Positions 40,981 to 50,576 of a stretch of DNA of 64,000 nucleotides are shown piece by piece. The translations under genes and the position numbers were made by a program. Position 1 is the first letter of the stretch; the number at the start of each line of letters is the position of its first letter. The stretch spans positions 87,853 to 151,852 of the forward strand of contig CAZPKF010000004.1 of assembly GCA_964587155.1 (NCBI GenBank). The letters run 5' to 3'. Below the pieces are notes generated by a model that was given only the letters and a program-made list of their open reading frames with translations, searched no databases and had not been told where the DNA came from. The stretch comes from Hallerella sp964587155. Its GTDB lineage: Bacteria; Fibrobacterota; Fibrobacteria; Fibrobacterales; Fibrobacteraceae.

Positions 40981-43900
40981 GTGAAACGGTTAAAGCCCGC
41001 TCTCGCCGTTGGCCTTGTCGCCATCTTTGTAGGCAGCCTGTTGGCTTTGGCCTGGTTTGGTGGGTATTTTCTGGACCGTTACCTGAACTCTCCACACACT
41101 TATGGAACAGTCGATATCATCCCCTGCGGACATCATTCCGATGGCATATTCAACCACAGCTGGGATTCCCTTCAGATAGCGACTCCCGGTTTCAAAGCGT
41201 CTTTGCGCAATGCAAAGATCCATTTCGACCCGGCATTTTCACTTCAGAAAAACACACTCAGCGTTTCTGCGGATACATTCCGCACTTTCATAGATCCGGA
41301 GGCATTTCCCGCCTCGAACGATACGACCCCTTTTTCCGTTCCCGACATCCGTCTTCCGATAAGCGTCCGGATTCACAACCCCCACGCAGAAATCCACGTA
41401 AAAAACATCGGAACTTGGAATGTGGACTCCATCCTTCTCCAATCCAAAAACGAGACATCCGCGGAACTTTCCTTTCAAAACGGCGTGGGGAAATTTTTAG
41501 AACAACCTATTTCCGGGATACTTGCACTTTCCTGGCAGGGAGACTTTCTTTCGGCAAAGGCAAGTATCAAAACGCCCAAAGACAGCCTATCCCTCCATTT
41601 GAACGCTCCGCGGAAATCTCCTCAAGATCTTTCTGGAACGGCGAACCTTTTGGTGAACGATCCCCACGTTTGGGCAAAAAACGTTATTCCCGACGTGATA
41701 TCCCTGAAAAACATCCGTGTCCAATCGGACTTTCACGCCGACCCGAGAAAATCAAAATTTTCTTTCCAAGCAAACGTCAAAGCAAATTTGGGCGCCATTT
41801 GGCCGCTTCCCGCTCTCGCAGCCGACATTAATGTTCAGGGGAACGAAAAGAAAAAGTTCAACATCCACGGCAAGTTCTCCGGGAAAAAGTCAAATCAGGA
41901 AATTGCATTCCACGGTTATGTGGACAAGAATCTCCATGGCGAAGTCAACGCCACCATTCAAGGACTCGAAGCGGAATTCGGGCCGCAAATGCAGCCCCTC
42001 AACGGAAAAGTCCGAGCAAAGAAGTCCTCTGACAATTTGCTGATTGCGCATGCAGTCACCGAAGCGGGATCCATCGTCGATGCCAAAATTTCGGGGCTTT
42101 CAAAAGGGAAAAAATTTCGCATTGCCTACACGGGAGATATCGCCGTCAACGAGCCCTGGGCTGTCCGCTGGAGCGGCGAGCACCTGAAATTTGGCAACAG
42201 GCCGCAAGTCACCGGAAGCTTTCAAGACGGAAAAATGCGCGCAGACGTTTCTATTGCCCCCGTGGAATACGCTTATTTCATGACTGCGGATTCTTTTTAC
42301 ACTTCCCTGTTGTTAGACAAATGCGGCATCGATTTTGACAAAGGATTCATCCGGGCGGCAAAAGACAATTTCACCTTTACGGGTGATGTCAAATGGAATG
42401 ATTCCATTCCGCACACATCGTGGGAAGTCCACCAGTCGGATTCCGGATACGCGAAAGCATTCATCTCTTTTGAAAAAGAACTGACGAGCGAAGCGCATGC
42501 CGTCATCCTTTCACGCATTCCGTTCGCTGACACCAATCTCTTCCGCGGTTTCGACGGAAAAATTTCCGGTACATTCCAAGAAAATTTTGAAACCTTTACA
42601 GGCCAATTGGAAGCCGAGGGCGAAACTCAAATTGCTCAAACTCTTATCCGCAGCCGATTTAAAGCGCACAACACTCTAGACAGCCTGGTCCTAGACAGAG
42701 CCTCCATCACGACGGGGAAAAACGTCATCGACATTGAAGCGTCCGCCCTTTTGACTTACGATTCCATACAAGAAAAATTCACGGATATCCAACTAGCGGA
42801 TGCCTGGGCATCTACAAATAAATTCGACATTCCCCTGTTGCTTGCCCCTTATGAAAAATCTCCCCTTTCTAGCGGGATCTTCAGCGGAAACGTTTCTTTT
42901 CGAAAAGGTTTGGGCATTCAGGGAACTCTCCAATTTTCCGATTTAGCATTGAAAAACATTTCACGCGAAGACTTTTCGATTCCCCGATTGGACGTCTTTG
43001 CCGAAAAGGAAAAAATGCAAATTTCAGGAAATCTCAGTGCGGGCGAAGGGCTTTGGAATGGCGACATTCAAATCGATGTCAACGGGCTGTTGAATCCCAG
43101 CCATCACATATTCGCCTATTTTTCAACCCCTGTCGGCGGAACCCTTTGGCTAGACGGCGACATTGATTCCACTTTCAAATGGAATGGGAAAACGCAACTT
43201 TCCGGTTCTTGGTTTTTGCCGGGGAACATGGGAGAAGTCGTCTATACAGATTTCAAAGCGGATGCTAGCGGAGATTTGCACCATCCCTTGGATAGTCTGG
43301 AACTGTCGTTCGTTTCCGATTCCACCGCCATCGACACCAAACGCGGATTCCCCATTTTGCCTGTTTCGTTTTCGGGAAAATTTCAAAACGGCATTTTTCA
43401 AATTCCCCAGGCAAAACTTGAAAATCAGCGGGGAGAATTCATCCAGGCCGAAGCCAGTTACGATTTGAAGAATAAAAAATTAGGTGCGGTGAATTTGGAA
43501 ACCGAAAAATTTTCTCTTGTCTGGAATCAGATTCACGAAGTGGGATTAAACCGCATTTCCGGACAGTTGACTGATTCCGAGAAAGAATTCACTCTGAAGT
43601 TAAAACTCGACAGCGTCTCTTACCGTTTGAATAAGCCCGATTGGGGAAAAGCGGACGCATCTGCCCACGGTACGGCTGTACTGCACTTGCCGCACGCTGT
43701 CGACGGGAGCTTCGCCAATTCGACTGTCGAAGCCAACATTCTCTTAGACCGCGCCGTGTATAAGAATGAATTTTCCGTTGATCTGGGATTCGGCAGCATC
43801 AGTAAAATTTCAGCGACACTTTCCAGTTTCTTCACACGGATTCGCCGTTCCAAAGTAGCCGTCCGAAAAACAGCGGCAAAATCCAGACCGATGAATCTTT

Positions 43901-44844
43901 CCATCCACATCAGCGATTCTCAACGCGATACGGTCGCCATCCTCACCAATTTGGCAAATTTTCCCATCACCGCAGACCTTTGGATTCTCGGCACTTCTGA
44001 CCATCCCCTGTTCCGTGGAGACGTGAACAATTCCGGAAACGGCACCATTGGACTGGAAAAGCTGTTCCAGTTCAATCTGGAATCCTTCGCCATCTCATTT
44101 CAAGACGTTCCTTGGAACCGGGGAACAGTCAACATATCCAGCGTTCAAAACTTGCCCTATTGCCGCACCAGCGACAACCGCGACAACGACGAGACCTGTC
44201 CCGTCCACTTGGACATTTTAGGATCCATCGTCGCCCCCAAACCCATGCCCAGCGCCAATTGCGGAGTCGACGATTCCCCGGCATCCCTGTATTACAGCGT
44301 TCTGCTAGGATGCATTTCCGATGAAGAATCTTCGACCATCGACCGGAACAAAGTCGCAGGAAAACTCATCGGAAGCGTTTTAACCTCGACGGCAAATAAA
44401 ACTCTTGGCGGGGATTATGTAGGCGACATCGACATGAAGATAAAACTCTTTGATGAAGAGACTATCGCAGAAAAAGATTCCTCTTACCTAATGATTCCCA
44501 TTTCTTTAGACCGCTGGGTCAAGGACCTCAGCCTTGTCTTTGGTTACAAACAGGACCAAAGTGAAACGCCTACTTACGACAGAGCATTGGAAGCGGGACT
44601 CACCTACATTATCCCGGCCTTTTCTGAAGAGGATAAAACGAAAAATCCCGAGCATTACAATTCTCAGTTGGATTTCAGCGCAAACCTCGTTCAAAAGAAT
44701 TACATCACAACCTCCGACAATGACGAAAGCCGTTTGGAAAAAAACATCGGTTTCAATTACAGTTATCAATTCTGGTCGCCATGCCTGCTGGGCCTTGGCA
44801 AATGCGCCCCCCAAAAAAACGACCGTAAAGAGGTGCGCAAATGA
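40981..44844 (+). CDS. tamB: TamB-like translocation and assembly module protein
   Basis: A 1287-residue protein with one N-terminal membrane helix (LAVGLVAIFVGSLLALAWFG) and a very long repetitive beta-rich body, the AsmA/TamB plan for a hydrophobic groove spanning the periplasm. The C-terminal part (SLVFGYKQDQSETPTYDRALEAG and FNYSYQFWSP) corresponds to the DUF490 domain. The start is GTG at 40981, just after a TATATT box; the in-frame region before it overlaps the divergent STAS operon. tamA follows with a 4-nt overlap, the classic tamB-tamA pair reversed in order relative to enteric tamA-tamB. Confidence 0.88.
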   Translation: MKRLKPALAVGLVAIFVGSLLALAWFGGYFLDRYLNSPHTYGTVDIIPCGHHSDGIFNHSWDSLQIATPGFKASLRNAKIHFDPAFSLQKNTLSVSADTFRTFIDPEAFPASNDTTPFSVPDIRLPISVRIHNPHAEIHVKNIGTWNVDSILLQSKNETSAELSFQNGVGKFLEQPISGILALSWQGDFLSAKASIKTPKDSLSLHLNAPRKSPQDLSGTANLLVNDPHVWAKNVIPDVISLKNIRVQSDFHADPRKSKFSFQANVKANLGAIWPLPALAADINVQGNEKKKFNIHGKFSGKKSNQEIAFHGYVDKNLHGEVNATIQGLEAEFGPQMQPLNGKVRAKKSSDNLLIAHAVTEAGSIVDAKISGLSKGKKFRIAYTGDIAVNEPWAVRWSGEHLKFGNRPQVTGSFQDGKMRADVSIAPVEYAYFMTADSFYTSLLLDKCGIDFDKGFIRAAKDNFTFTGDVKWNDSIPHTSWEVHQSDSGYAKAFISFEKELTSEAHAVILSRIPFADTNLFRGFDGKISGTFQENFETFTGQLEAEGETQIAQTLIRSRFKAHNTLDSLVLDRASITTGKNVIDIEASALLTYDSIQEKFTDIQLADAWASTNKFDIPLLLAPYEKSPLSSGIFSGNVSFRKGLGIQGTLQFSDLALKNISREDFSIPRLDVFAEKEKMQISGNLSAGEGLWNGDIQIDVNGLLNPSHHIFAYFSTPVGGTLWLDGDIDSTFKWNGKTQLSGSWFLPGNMGEVVYTDFKADASGDLHHPLDSLELSFVSDSTAIDTKRGFPILPVSFSGKFQNGIFQIPQAKLENQRGEFIQAEASYDLKNKKLGAVNLETEKFSLVWNQIHEVGLNRISGQLTDSEKEFTLKLKLDSVSYRLNKPDWGKADASAHGTAVLHLPHAVDGSFANSTVEANILLDRAVYKNEFSVDLGFGSISKISATLSSFFTRIRRSKVAVRKTAAKSRPMNLSIHISDSQRDTVAILTNLANFPITADLWILGTSDHPLFRGDVNNSGNGTIGLEKLFQFNLESFAISFQDVPWNRGTVNISSVQNLPYCRTSDNRDNDETCPVHLDILGSIVAPKPMPSANCGVDDSPASLYYSVLLGCISDEESSTIDRNKVAGKLIGSVLTSTANKTLGGDYVGDIDMKIKLFDEETIAEKDSSYLMIPISLDRWVKDLSLVFGYKQDQSETPTYDRALEAGLTYIIPAFSEEDKTKNPEHYNSQLDFSANLVQKNYITTSDNDESRLEKNIGFNYSYQFWSPCLLGLGKCAPQKNDRKEVRK

Positions 44845-46754
44845 TTTCCCGAATTTTTTTCCTTGTCGCTTTTTTTACCGCCGGGATTTTCGCTGCAGGA
44901 CAAGCCTCGCCCACAGATTCTTCAGCCACACCCATCAAAAATCCGTGGAAAGTTTCATTCATCGGCAACCAGCTCTATTCCGATGAGCAGCTGGCTGTTG
45001 AACTGGATATTCCCGAAGAATTCGGCATCGTCGATTCGACCAGGCAAGATTTTTTGATGCGCGTTGCCAGAACCAATTTGGAACTTCTTTATTATTCCGC
45101 CGGATTTTTCAGCATTTCCATTCAAATGGAAATTCTCCGCAGCCACACAGACCCCACGGATTCCGTTCCTTACACTTTGTACCGATTCCGCATCAACGAA
45201 GGAGAGCTTTACCGGTTCAGCGAAATGAAAATTGAAAGGGATTCCCTCGCCGACAGCATTCCGTTGAAAGGATTGCGGTTCAAACCTGGAGACCCTTATG
45301 ACCCCTCCATTGTTTCCGATGATGTGCAGCAAATTCAAGTTCTCTACCGGGAAAATGGATATTTGCACGTTCGTGCCGACTATCTGGAATATTTGGACAC
45401 GTTGAATCACCAGGTCAGCGTTGAAATTTACGTGGATCCGGGAAAACAGATTCGCATGGGCGATTTTTCAAGCGTCACCTGGAAACCAGCAAATATCGCC
45501 AAATTGGACACATTGGACAAAGCGGGACTTTCTGACACCTCGTGGTTAAACGGCCTTTGGCGTATTCCCAAAGGCGAAGTCATCAACGGGAAAACATACA
45601 CCGCTTTCCGTAGCAAGCTCCTTTCGACACAAATATTCACATCCATTCATCTTGAAGATGCCCCCCGCAGCGACAGCCTATCCGACATCCACTTCAGTGC
45701 CGTAGAAAGAATGCCCGGCGAAGCCCGCTATTCCGTATTTTTCGAAGAAGTCTACGGTTTTGGAGCCTCGGCCACGGTCAAGCACAAGAATTTCTTTGGG
45801 CGTTTTCACGAAGGTTCCGCCAACATTCTCGTTGCCCAAAACAAACAGGAACTGACTCTCGGTTACGCGAATCCTCTTTTATTCGGAACTCGCTTCAATT
45901 TCATTCCGACAGCCATCCGATTTGATGACCACATCAGCTTTAACCACGAAAAAACTTCTCCGCCCGCTTACCCGGACAGCCTAGAAGAACGTTATGAAAT
46001 CATCAACCGCGGCGATTTAACCTTCGGCTTTTCCAAGAACATCCGATTCCGCGCTTCACTGGATACGCGTTTTGTCCAAAAAAACGAAGTCCAATTCTTT
46101 AAGGTGAAAGGCGAAACCGCAGTGTCTTTTGATTTCACGGATGATTACTTCAACCCGACCAAAGGAGTCCGCTTTTCGCCAAAGCTCGGTGCCGGAGCAA
46201 ATTTCACAGGCAACATCAGCGACCCTAGAATGGAAGGCAACCCGTTCACCTACGGAGAAATCATCAGCACGGGATACCTGCCCCTTTTCGGGCCATTCCT
46301 CGCCGCTGGCAGCGTCAGCGCAGGCAAATTCTTTGACAAAGCGATGGAAGACGATGCCCGGATTTTTTACCAAGGCGGTTCCAGGACTGTTCGAGGATAC
46401 CGATTCCGCAGCATTTATCCCAGTTACACCGATACGGATGAAGATGGCGAAGAGGTCATCAATACGGGACTCACGCCTCAATACTTGAGGATTAACGGTG
46501 AACTCCGCATCAATTCTCCATTCGAAGCGACAAAAAACTGGCAACTGGTTGAATTTTTCGATTGGGCAAAAGTCTCTGACAAAGATGGCATTTACAAAGG
46601 CGAATCCAGTGCTGCTTTCGGAACGGGAATCCGTTACAAATGGCAATTTCTAACGCTCCGTCTCGACTACACATTCAAAAAGGATTTTTCCCATTGGGGA
46701 CCAGAGTCCTTCGCATTCCAACGGATAAACTTCGACCTGTCCCAAGCTTTTTAA
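44841..46754 (+). CDS. tamA: TamA-like BamA-superfamily outer membrane protein
   Basis: A 637-residue protein with a signal peptide (SRIFFLVAFFTAGIFAAG), POTRA-type repeats from about 35 to 270 (for example KVSFIGNQLYSDEQLAVELD and YRFRINEGELYRFSE), and a 16-strand barrel from about 285. The barrel carries GGSRTVRGYRFRS, the VRGF/Y motif of the Omp85 family, and ends in Phe (LSQAF). It pairs with TamB encoded just upstream and is distinct from bamA at 24690. Function is assembly or lipid transport at the outer membrane, by family. Confidence 0.92.
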   Translation: MISRIFFLVAFFTAGIFAAGQASPTDSSATPIKNPWKVSFIGNQLYSDEQLAVELDIPEEFGIVDSTRQDFLMRVARTNLELLYYSAGFFSISIQMEILRSHTDPTDSVPYTLYRFRINEGELYRFSEMKIERDSLADSIPLKGLRFKPGDPYDPSIVSDDVQQIQVLYRENGYLHVRADYLEYLDTLNHQVSVEIYVDPGKQIRMGDFSSVTWKPANIAKLDTLDKAGLSDTSWLNGLWRIPKGEVINGKTYTAFRSKLLSTQIFTSIHLEDAPRSDSLSDIHFSAVERMPGEARYSVFFEEVYGFGASATVKHKNFFGRFHEGSANILVAQNKQELTLGYANPLLFGTRFNFIPTAIRFDDHISFNHEKTSPPAYPDSLEERYEIINRGDLTFGFSKNIRFRASLDTRFVQKNEVQFFKVKGETAVSFDFTDDYFNPTKGVRFSPKLGAGANFTGNISDPRMEGNPFTYGEIISTGYLPLFGPFLAAGSVSAGKFFDKAMEDDARIFYQGGSRTVRGYRFRSIYPSYTDTDEDGEEVINTGLTPQYLRINGELRINSPFEATKNWQLVEFFDWAKVSDKDGIYKGESSAAFGTGIRYKWQFLTLRLDYTFKKDFSHWGPESFAFQRINFDLSQAF

Positions 46755-46982
46755 TTTGAAGACTCCAGGCGAATGTCCTTTTTACATTTTTTATTTTGAT
46801 TTAGAACGGTTCACGGGCAAGCCTCTTTTCAAATCAAAAAACTCGCAAAGTACATCGTGGACGACCCGCTTTGTCCGCCGACAGGAATCTTTGAAATTTT
46901 CCCAGCGAAAAATGGAAGGAAGAAAATCTATTTCAGGTTTCCTGGCAAAGCTTGATTCAAAATTTGTATTTTTCCTTTGTCT

Positions 46983-48320
46983 ATGAAAAACATCGCAATT
47001 ATCGGCGCCGGCATCACCGGCCTGTCCGCAGCTTTTTACGCTCAAAAGAATGGCAACTCCGTCACCGTTTTTGAAAAGATGAACCGCGTTGGCGGCGTAA
47101 TGCATTCCGTTTCCAAAAACGGATTCGTTTACGAAACGGGACCGAGCACAGGTTCCGTCAGTTTGCCCGAAGTCGTTGAACTTTACGAAGATCTGGGGAT
47201 TCCCCATTTACTCGAAGAGGCTCCATCGGTTTCTGGAAACCGCTTTATTTTGAAGAATGGCAAACTCTGCCCCATTCCATCGGGAATCGTCAGCGGACTC
47301 TTGACTCCTCTGTTTTCGTGGAAAGATAAATTCGGCATGCCTTTTGAACCTTTCCGAAAACGTGGGACAAATCCAGAAGAAAATCTTTCTGCGATGGTGA
47401 AACGCCGCTTGGGACAGTCGATTCTGGATTATGCGGTAGATCCGTTTGTTTCTGGCGTCTATGCGGGAAACCCCGACGTGATGATTCCCAAATACGCGCT
47501 CCCCAAGCTTTACAATTTGGAGCACAATTACGGCTCTTTCATCCGCGGTTCCCTGGCAAAAATGAAGGAACCCAAATCCGCACGCGATAAAAAAGCGACA
47601 AAAAAAGTTTTTTCAACCCGAGGCGGACTTTCTGTCCTAGCGGAACATTTGCAAAACGCCATTGGACAAGAACACTTCGTTTTGGGAAAAAGCCCCGAAG
47701 TCATTCCTGAAAATGGCAAATACAACATCCGTGCCGGAGAAAACGTTTACGGACCATTTGATCGGGTCATTTACACCGCAGGTGCGAGTCATGTTTTCGA
47801 ATCGCTGCCCTTTGCCAAAGAAAAATTTCCCGGCGCAAGCGAAGTCCTTTATGCGAAAGTCTCCGAAGTAGCCATCGGTTTCAACAAGTGGGAAGGAGTT
47901 CCCTTAAACGGCTTTGGCGCTCTCATGCCTTCCAAAGAAAAGAGGAATATTTTAGGCATCCTCTACATGTCCACCCTTTTCAGCGGACGCGCTCCCCAAG
48001 GTGGTGCTTTGCTATCCATCTTTGTCGGAGGTCTCAATCATCCGGAATTCATGGAGCTTCCCGCAGAACAATTCCGCGAAATAGTCAGTCGCGATGTCGC
48101 CGACATTTTGAAAATTCCGCATTTCGCCCCGGATCTTTTTGAAGTATTCCATCATACCGAAGCGATTCCGCAATACGATTTGAAAACGCCCATCCGCGAA
48201 AAAGCTTATAAGGGAATCGAAGCGGCCTATCCAGGCATTTTCATGGGCGGAAACGGTATCGACGGCATCGGAATGGCGAAACGCATCGCCCAAGGACGAG
48301 AATTGGCGAATCGAGACTAG
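46983..48320 (+). CDS. hemY: Protoporphyrinogen/coproporphyrinogen oxidase, HemY type
   Basis: A 445-residue flavoprotein of heme synthesis. The FAD fold IAIIGAGITGLSAAFYA is at the N-terminus, followed by EKMNRVGGVMHS and YETGPSTGS. DYAVDPFVSGVYAGNP (about 145-160) is characteristic of HemY-family oxidases, as is the C-terminal FAD segment FMGGNGIDGIGMAKRI. Known HemY enzymes use oxygen, unexpected if the host is a strict anaerobe; an alternative acceptor is possible. It gives the b hemes of SdhC a source. ATG 46983 is chosen over TTG 46977. No other heme gene is adjacent. Confidence 0.9.
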   Translation: MKNIAIIGAGITGLSAAFYAQKNGNSVTVFEKMNRVGGVMHSVSKNGFVYETGPSTGSVSLPEVVELYEDLGIPHLLEEAPSVSGNRFILKNGKLCPIPSGIVSGLLTPLFSWKDKFGMPFEPFRKRGTNPEENLSAMVKRRLGQSILDYAVDPFVSGVYAGNPDVMIPKYALPKLYNLEHNYGSFIRGSLAKMKEPKSARDKKATKKVFSTRGGLSVLAEHLQNAIGQEHFVLGKSPEVIPENGKYNIRAGENVYGPFDRVIYTAGASHVFESLPFAKEKFPGASEVLYAKVSEVAIGFNKWEGVPLNGFGALMPSKEKRNILGILYMSTLFSGRAPQGGALLSIFVGGLNHPEFMELPAEQFREIVSRDVADILKIPHFAPDLFEVFHHTEAIPQYDLKTPIREKAYKGIEAAYPGIFMGGNGIDGIGMAKRIAQGRELANRD

Positions 48321-48341
48321 TCTTTTTTGCCACATTTTATC

Positions 48342-48349
48342 TATATTTG
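48342..48349 (+). promoter_or_regulatory. -10-like TATATTTG upstream of tRNA-Leu
   Basis: TATATTTG ends 14 nt before the first tRNA base. Because no protein start is involved here, it supports reading this motif as a promoter element rather than part of a translation signal. Confidence 0.6.
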
Positions 48350-48363
48350 AATCGTTCACACCT

Positions 48364-48446
<83 letters not shown>

Positions 48447-48460
48447 TTACAAAAAACGCT

Positions 48461-48904
48461 ATGATTGAATACTATCCAGATACCATCTACTATCCTCGCG
48501 AAGCGGTCATTGCCAAATACGAAAACGGTGAACTGGCTAAAGTCGAAGAAAACCTATTGGGCTTTGCCAAGCGCCATCGCAATCGAGTTTGGACAATTTC
48601 CAAAGAAGACAGCGAAGATCCCAGCGATGAAATCCTGTTGGACAATTTGCGCGCTTATCTTCTTGTCAGAGGCTCGCTCCAGCCGGCAGCCGACATGGCC
48701 GATTTGATCAAGGAAATCAGCAAAGAAGTTTGGTATCGGAACGAAGAACAAAAAGGTCGCGAAAACCCTCAGGAAGTCGCCATCAATTGGGAAGAAAAGT
48801 TCGAAAAGAAGTGGCGGCAGGCCCGGATGTTCGAAGCGTTCGTCCTCATTGACAAATGCAAAGAAAAATTGCTTCAGATTTTGCGCACTAATCAATCGCC
48901 TTGA
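48461..48904 (+). CDS. Small conserved-looking protein of unknown function
   Basis: A 147-residue cytoplasmic protein, not recognised. It is polar and mostly helical, with an acidic-basic mix (ENLLGFAKRHRNRVW, WEEKFEKKWRQARMFEAFVLIDK) and few hydrophobic segments, no signal peptide and no Cys pair. The last 17 bases overlap the 3' end of recJ on the opposite strand. It starts 15 nt after the tRNA, so it may be transcribed with it and released by tRNA processing. No clear ribosome site. Confidence 0.55.
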   Translation: MIEYYPDTIYYPREAVIAKYENGELAKVEENLLGFAKRHRNRVWTISKEDSEDPSDEILLDNLRAYLLVRGSLQPAADMADLIKEISKEVWYRNEEQKGRENPQEVAINWEEKFEKKWRQARMFEAFVLIDKCKEKLLQILRTNQSP

Positions 48905-50576
48905 CCAACAACTGAATATCCCTGCGCCCGTTGTAAACATTCCAAATCGGTTCAAAAGCAACGGAAACACAGCGGTTTTTCCCAATTTTTTCCTTTTCCT
49001 GCGCAAGCCCAAAAGCGATGGCGGAAAACACCGGGCTTCCATGCTGCGACAATTTGAATTGCAGATGTCCGCCGCGCAATTCGCGCATTTTTTCAACGTG
49101 AACGTTTTCTGCCCAAAGCAATGGATAAGGATTTTTCCCACCGAACGGTTCCAAATCTTGAATGGCCCGCATTAAAACAGGGGTAATTTCGTTCAATGCG
49201 GCGGGTATCCGTTCCGCATTTTCCAAAGCCTCATTTTCTTCTGCACGAAAATTCTGTTCTTCCGCCAATCCTTGCAAACGTTCGCGGAGAACCGGGATGT
49301 TTTCTTCTTTCAGGCAAAATCCCGCCGCATTGGCATGGCCGCCCCACCGGAGAAAAAGCTCCCTAACATCAAAAAGGGCTCGGTGCCAGTTGAACCCGGG
49401 AACCGCCCGGGCAGAAGCCTGAGCGATGCCATCCGAAACCGTCAACACAGCCGACGGGCGGTGAAATGTTTGCGCGACTTTCGCCGCCACGATTCCAATT
49501 ACCCCCGGATGCCAAGACTTCCCATCGACGACAAGTACACGGGGTAGCGTTTCGCCGTAGTGCTCTTCTACCCAGTTGATGGCAGCTTGTGAAATATCCG
49601 CTTCCGTTTTTTTTCTCAGGTTGTTGTACCACGAAAGCTTTTCCAGCAAAGAAGACGCATCCTTTCCGCTGTCGCAGAGGAGAAGCTCCAGTGCGGTGTC
49701 CGGCTTGTCCATTCGACCAGGAGCGTTCATCAGCGGCGCAATGCGAAACAGAACGTCTTGTCCGCCGACATAGGGAACATTTTCAAGCTGCCCTCGGCAA
49801 AGTTCCCGAACTCCAGGCCAGCAACTGTTCTGGAGCATCGAAAGTCCGCGACGAGTCAAGTAACGGTTTTCTGGAGTCATTTCCACGAGATCCGCCAGCG
49901 TTCCCAAAGCGACTAAATCAAGATATTTATCGGCGCTGCCCCTTCCTTCTTTTTTCAAAAGCGCATCGATGAATTTGTACGAAACCCCTGCTCCGCAAAG
50001 AGCTTTATTGGGATAAAGGCAACCATCTTGGCAAGGATCGAGCAAAACGTCGCACGGCGGCAGCCCATCGCCAGAAGGTTCGTGATGGTCGATGACCATC
50101 ACACGCATTCCTTTGGATTTCGCATATTCAATTTCTTCGTTCGCCGTAATTCCCGTGTCGACGGTCAAAAGATTTTCGACATTCTCCGAAAGCATTTGAT
50201 TGACAACTTCCAACGAAAGCCCGTAACCGGATCCACTTCCAAAACGACACGGCAAATGCCACGAAGCTTCGATGCCGATTTCAGAAAGACCGCGTTTCAA
50301 GATGGTCGTTCCCGTAAGCCCGTCCATGTCGTAATCGCCGAAAATGCAAAGTTTTCCGCCAGATTTTTTTACCGATTCAATCCATTCCAGAGCTTTATCC
50401 ATGCCACGCATTGGCGTTTTAGAAGACAACGGATCCAATACATGCTGTTGGTTGCTGTGTATTTTTCCATAAGCTTCAGAAACGGAAGAACAGCCTCGGG
50501 AAACCAAAATGCGAGCGGCCAAATGGGGAATCCCCAGATAATGCGCAATCGAAGAAGCCAACAGTTCCGCGTTCAT
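48888..50576 (-). CDS. recJ: Single-stranded-DNA exonuclease RecJ
   Basis: A 5'-3' exonuclease acting on single-stranded DNA in repair. The 562-residue protein has the DHH-family motifs: FGDYDMDGLTG (about 79-89), VDTGIT, the DHH motif as VIDHHEPSGD (about 160), CGAGVSYKF, and the DHHA1 end with GGHANAAGF (about 405). The C-terminal oligonucleotide-binding domain is shorter than in E. coli. The ATG overlaps the holB stop by 4 nt (ATGA). Its end overlaps the convergent 48461-48904 gene. Confidence 0.95.
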   Translation of the reverse strand: MNAELLASSIAHYLGIPHLAARILVSRGCSSVSEAYGKIHSNQQHVLDPLSSKTPMRGMDKALEWIESVKKSGGKLCIFGDYDMDGLTGTTILKRGLSEIGIEASWHLPCRFGSGSGYGLSLEVVNQMLSENVENLLTVDTGITANEEIEYAKSKGMRVMVIDHHEPSGDGLPPCDVLLDPCQDGCLYPNKALCGAGVSYKFIDALLKKEGRGSADKYLDLVALGTLADLVEMTPENRYLTRRGLSMLQNSCWPGVRELCRGQLENVPYVGGQDVLFRIAPLMNAPGRMDKPDTALELLLCDSGKDASSLLEKLSWYNNLRKKTEADISQAAINWVEEHYGETLPRVLVVDGKSWHPGVIGIVAAKVAQTFHRPSAVLTVSDGIAQASARAVPGFNWHRALFDVRELFLRWGGHANAAGFCLKEENIPVLRERLQGLAEEQNFRAEENEALENAERIPAALNEITPVLMRAIQDLEPFGGKNPYPLLWAENVHVEKMRELRGGHLQFKLSQHGSPVFSAIAFGLAQEKEKIGKNRCVSVAFEPIWNVYNGRRDIQLLVKAID

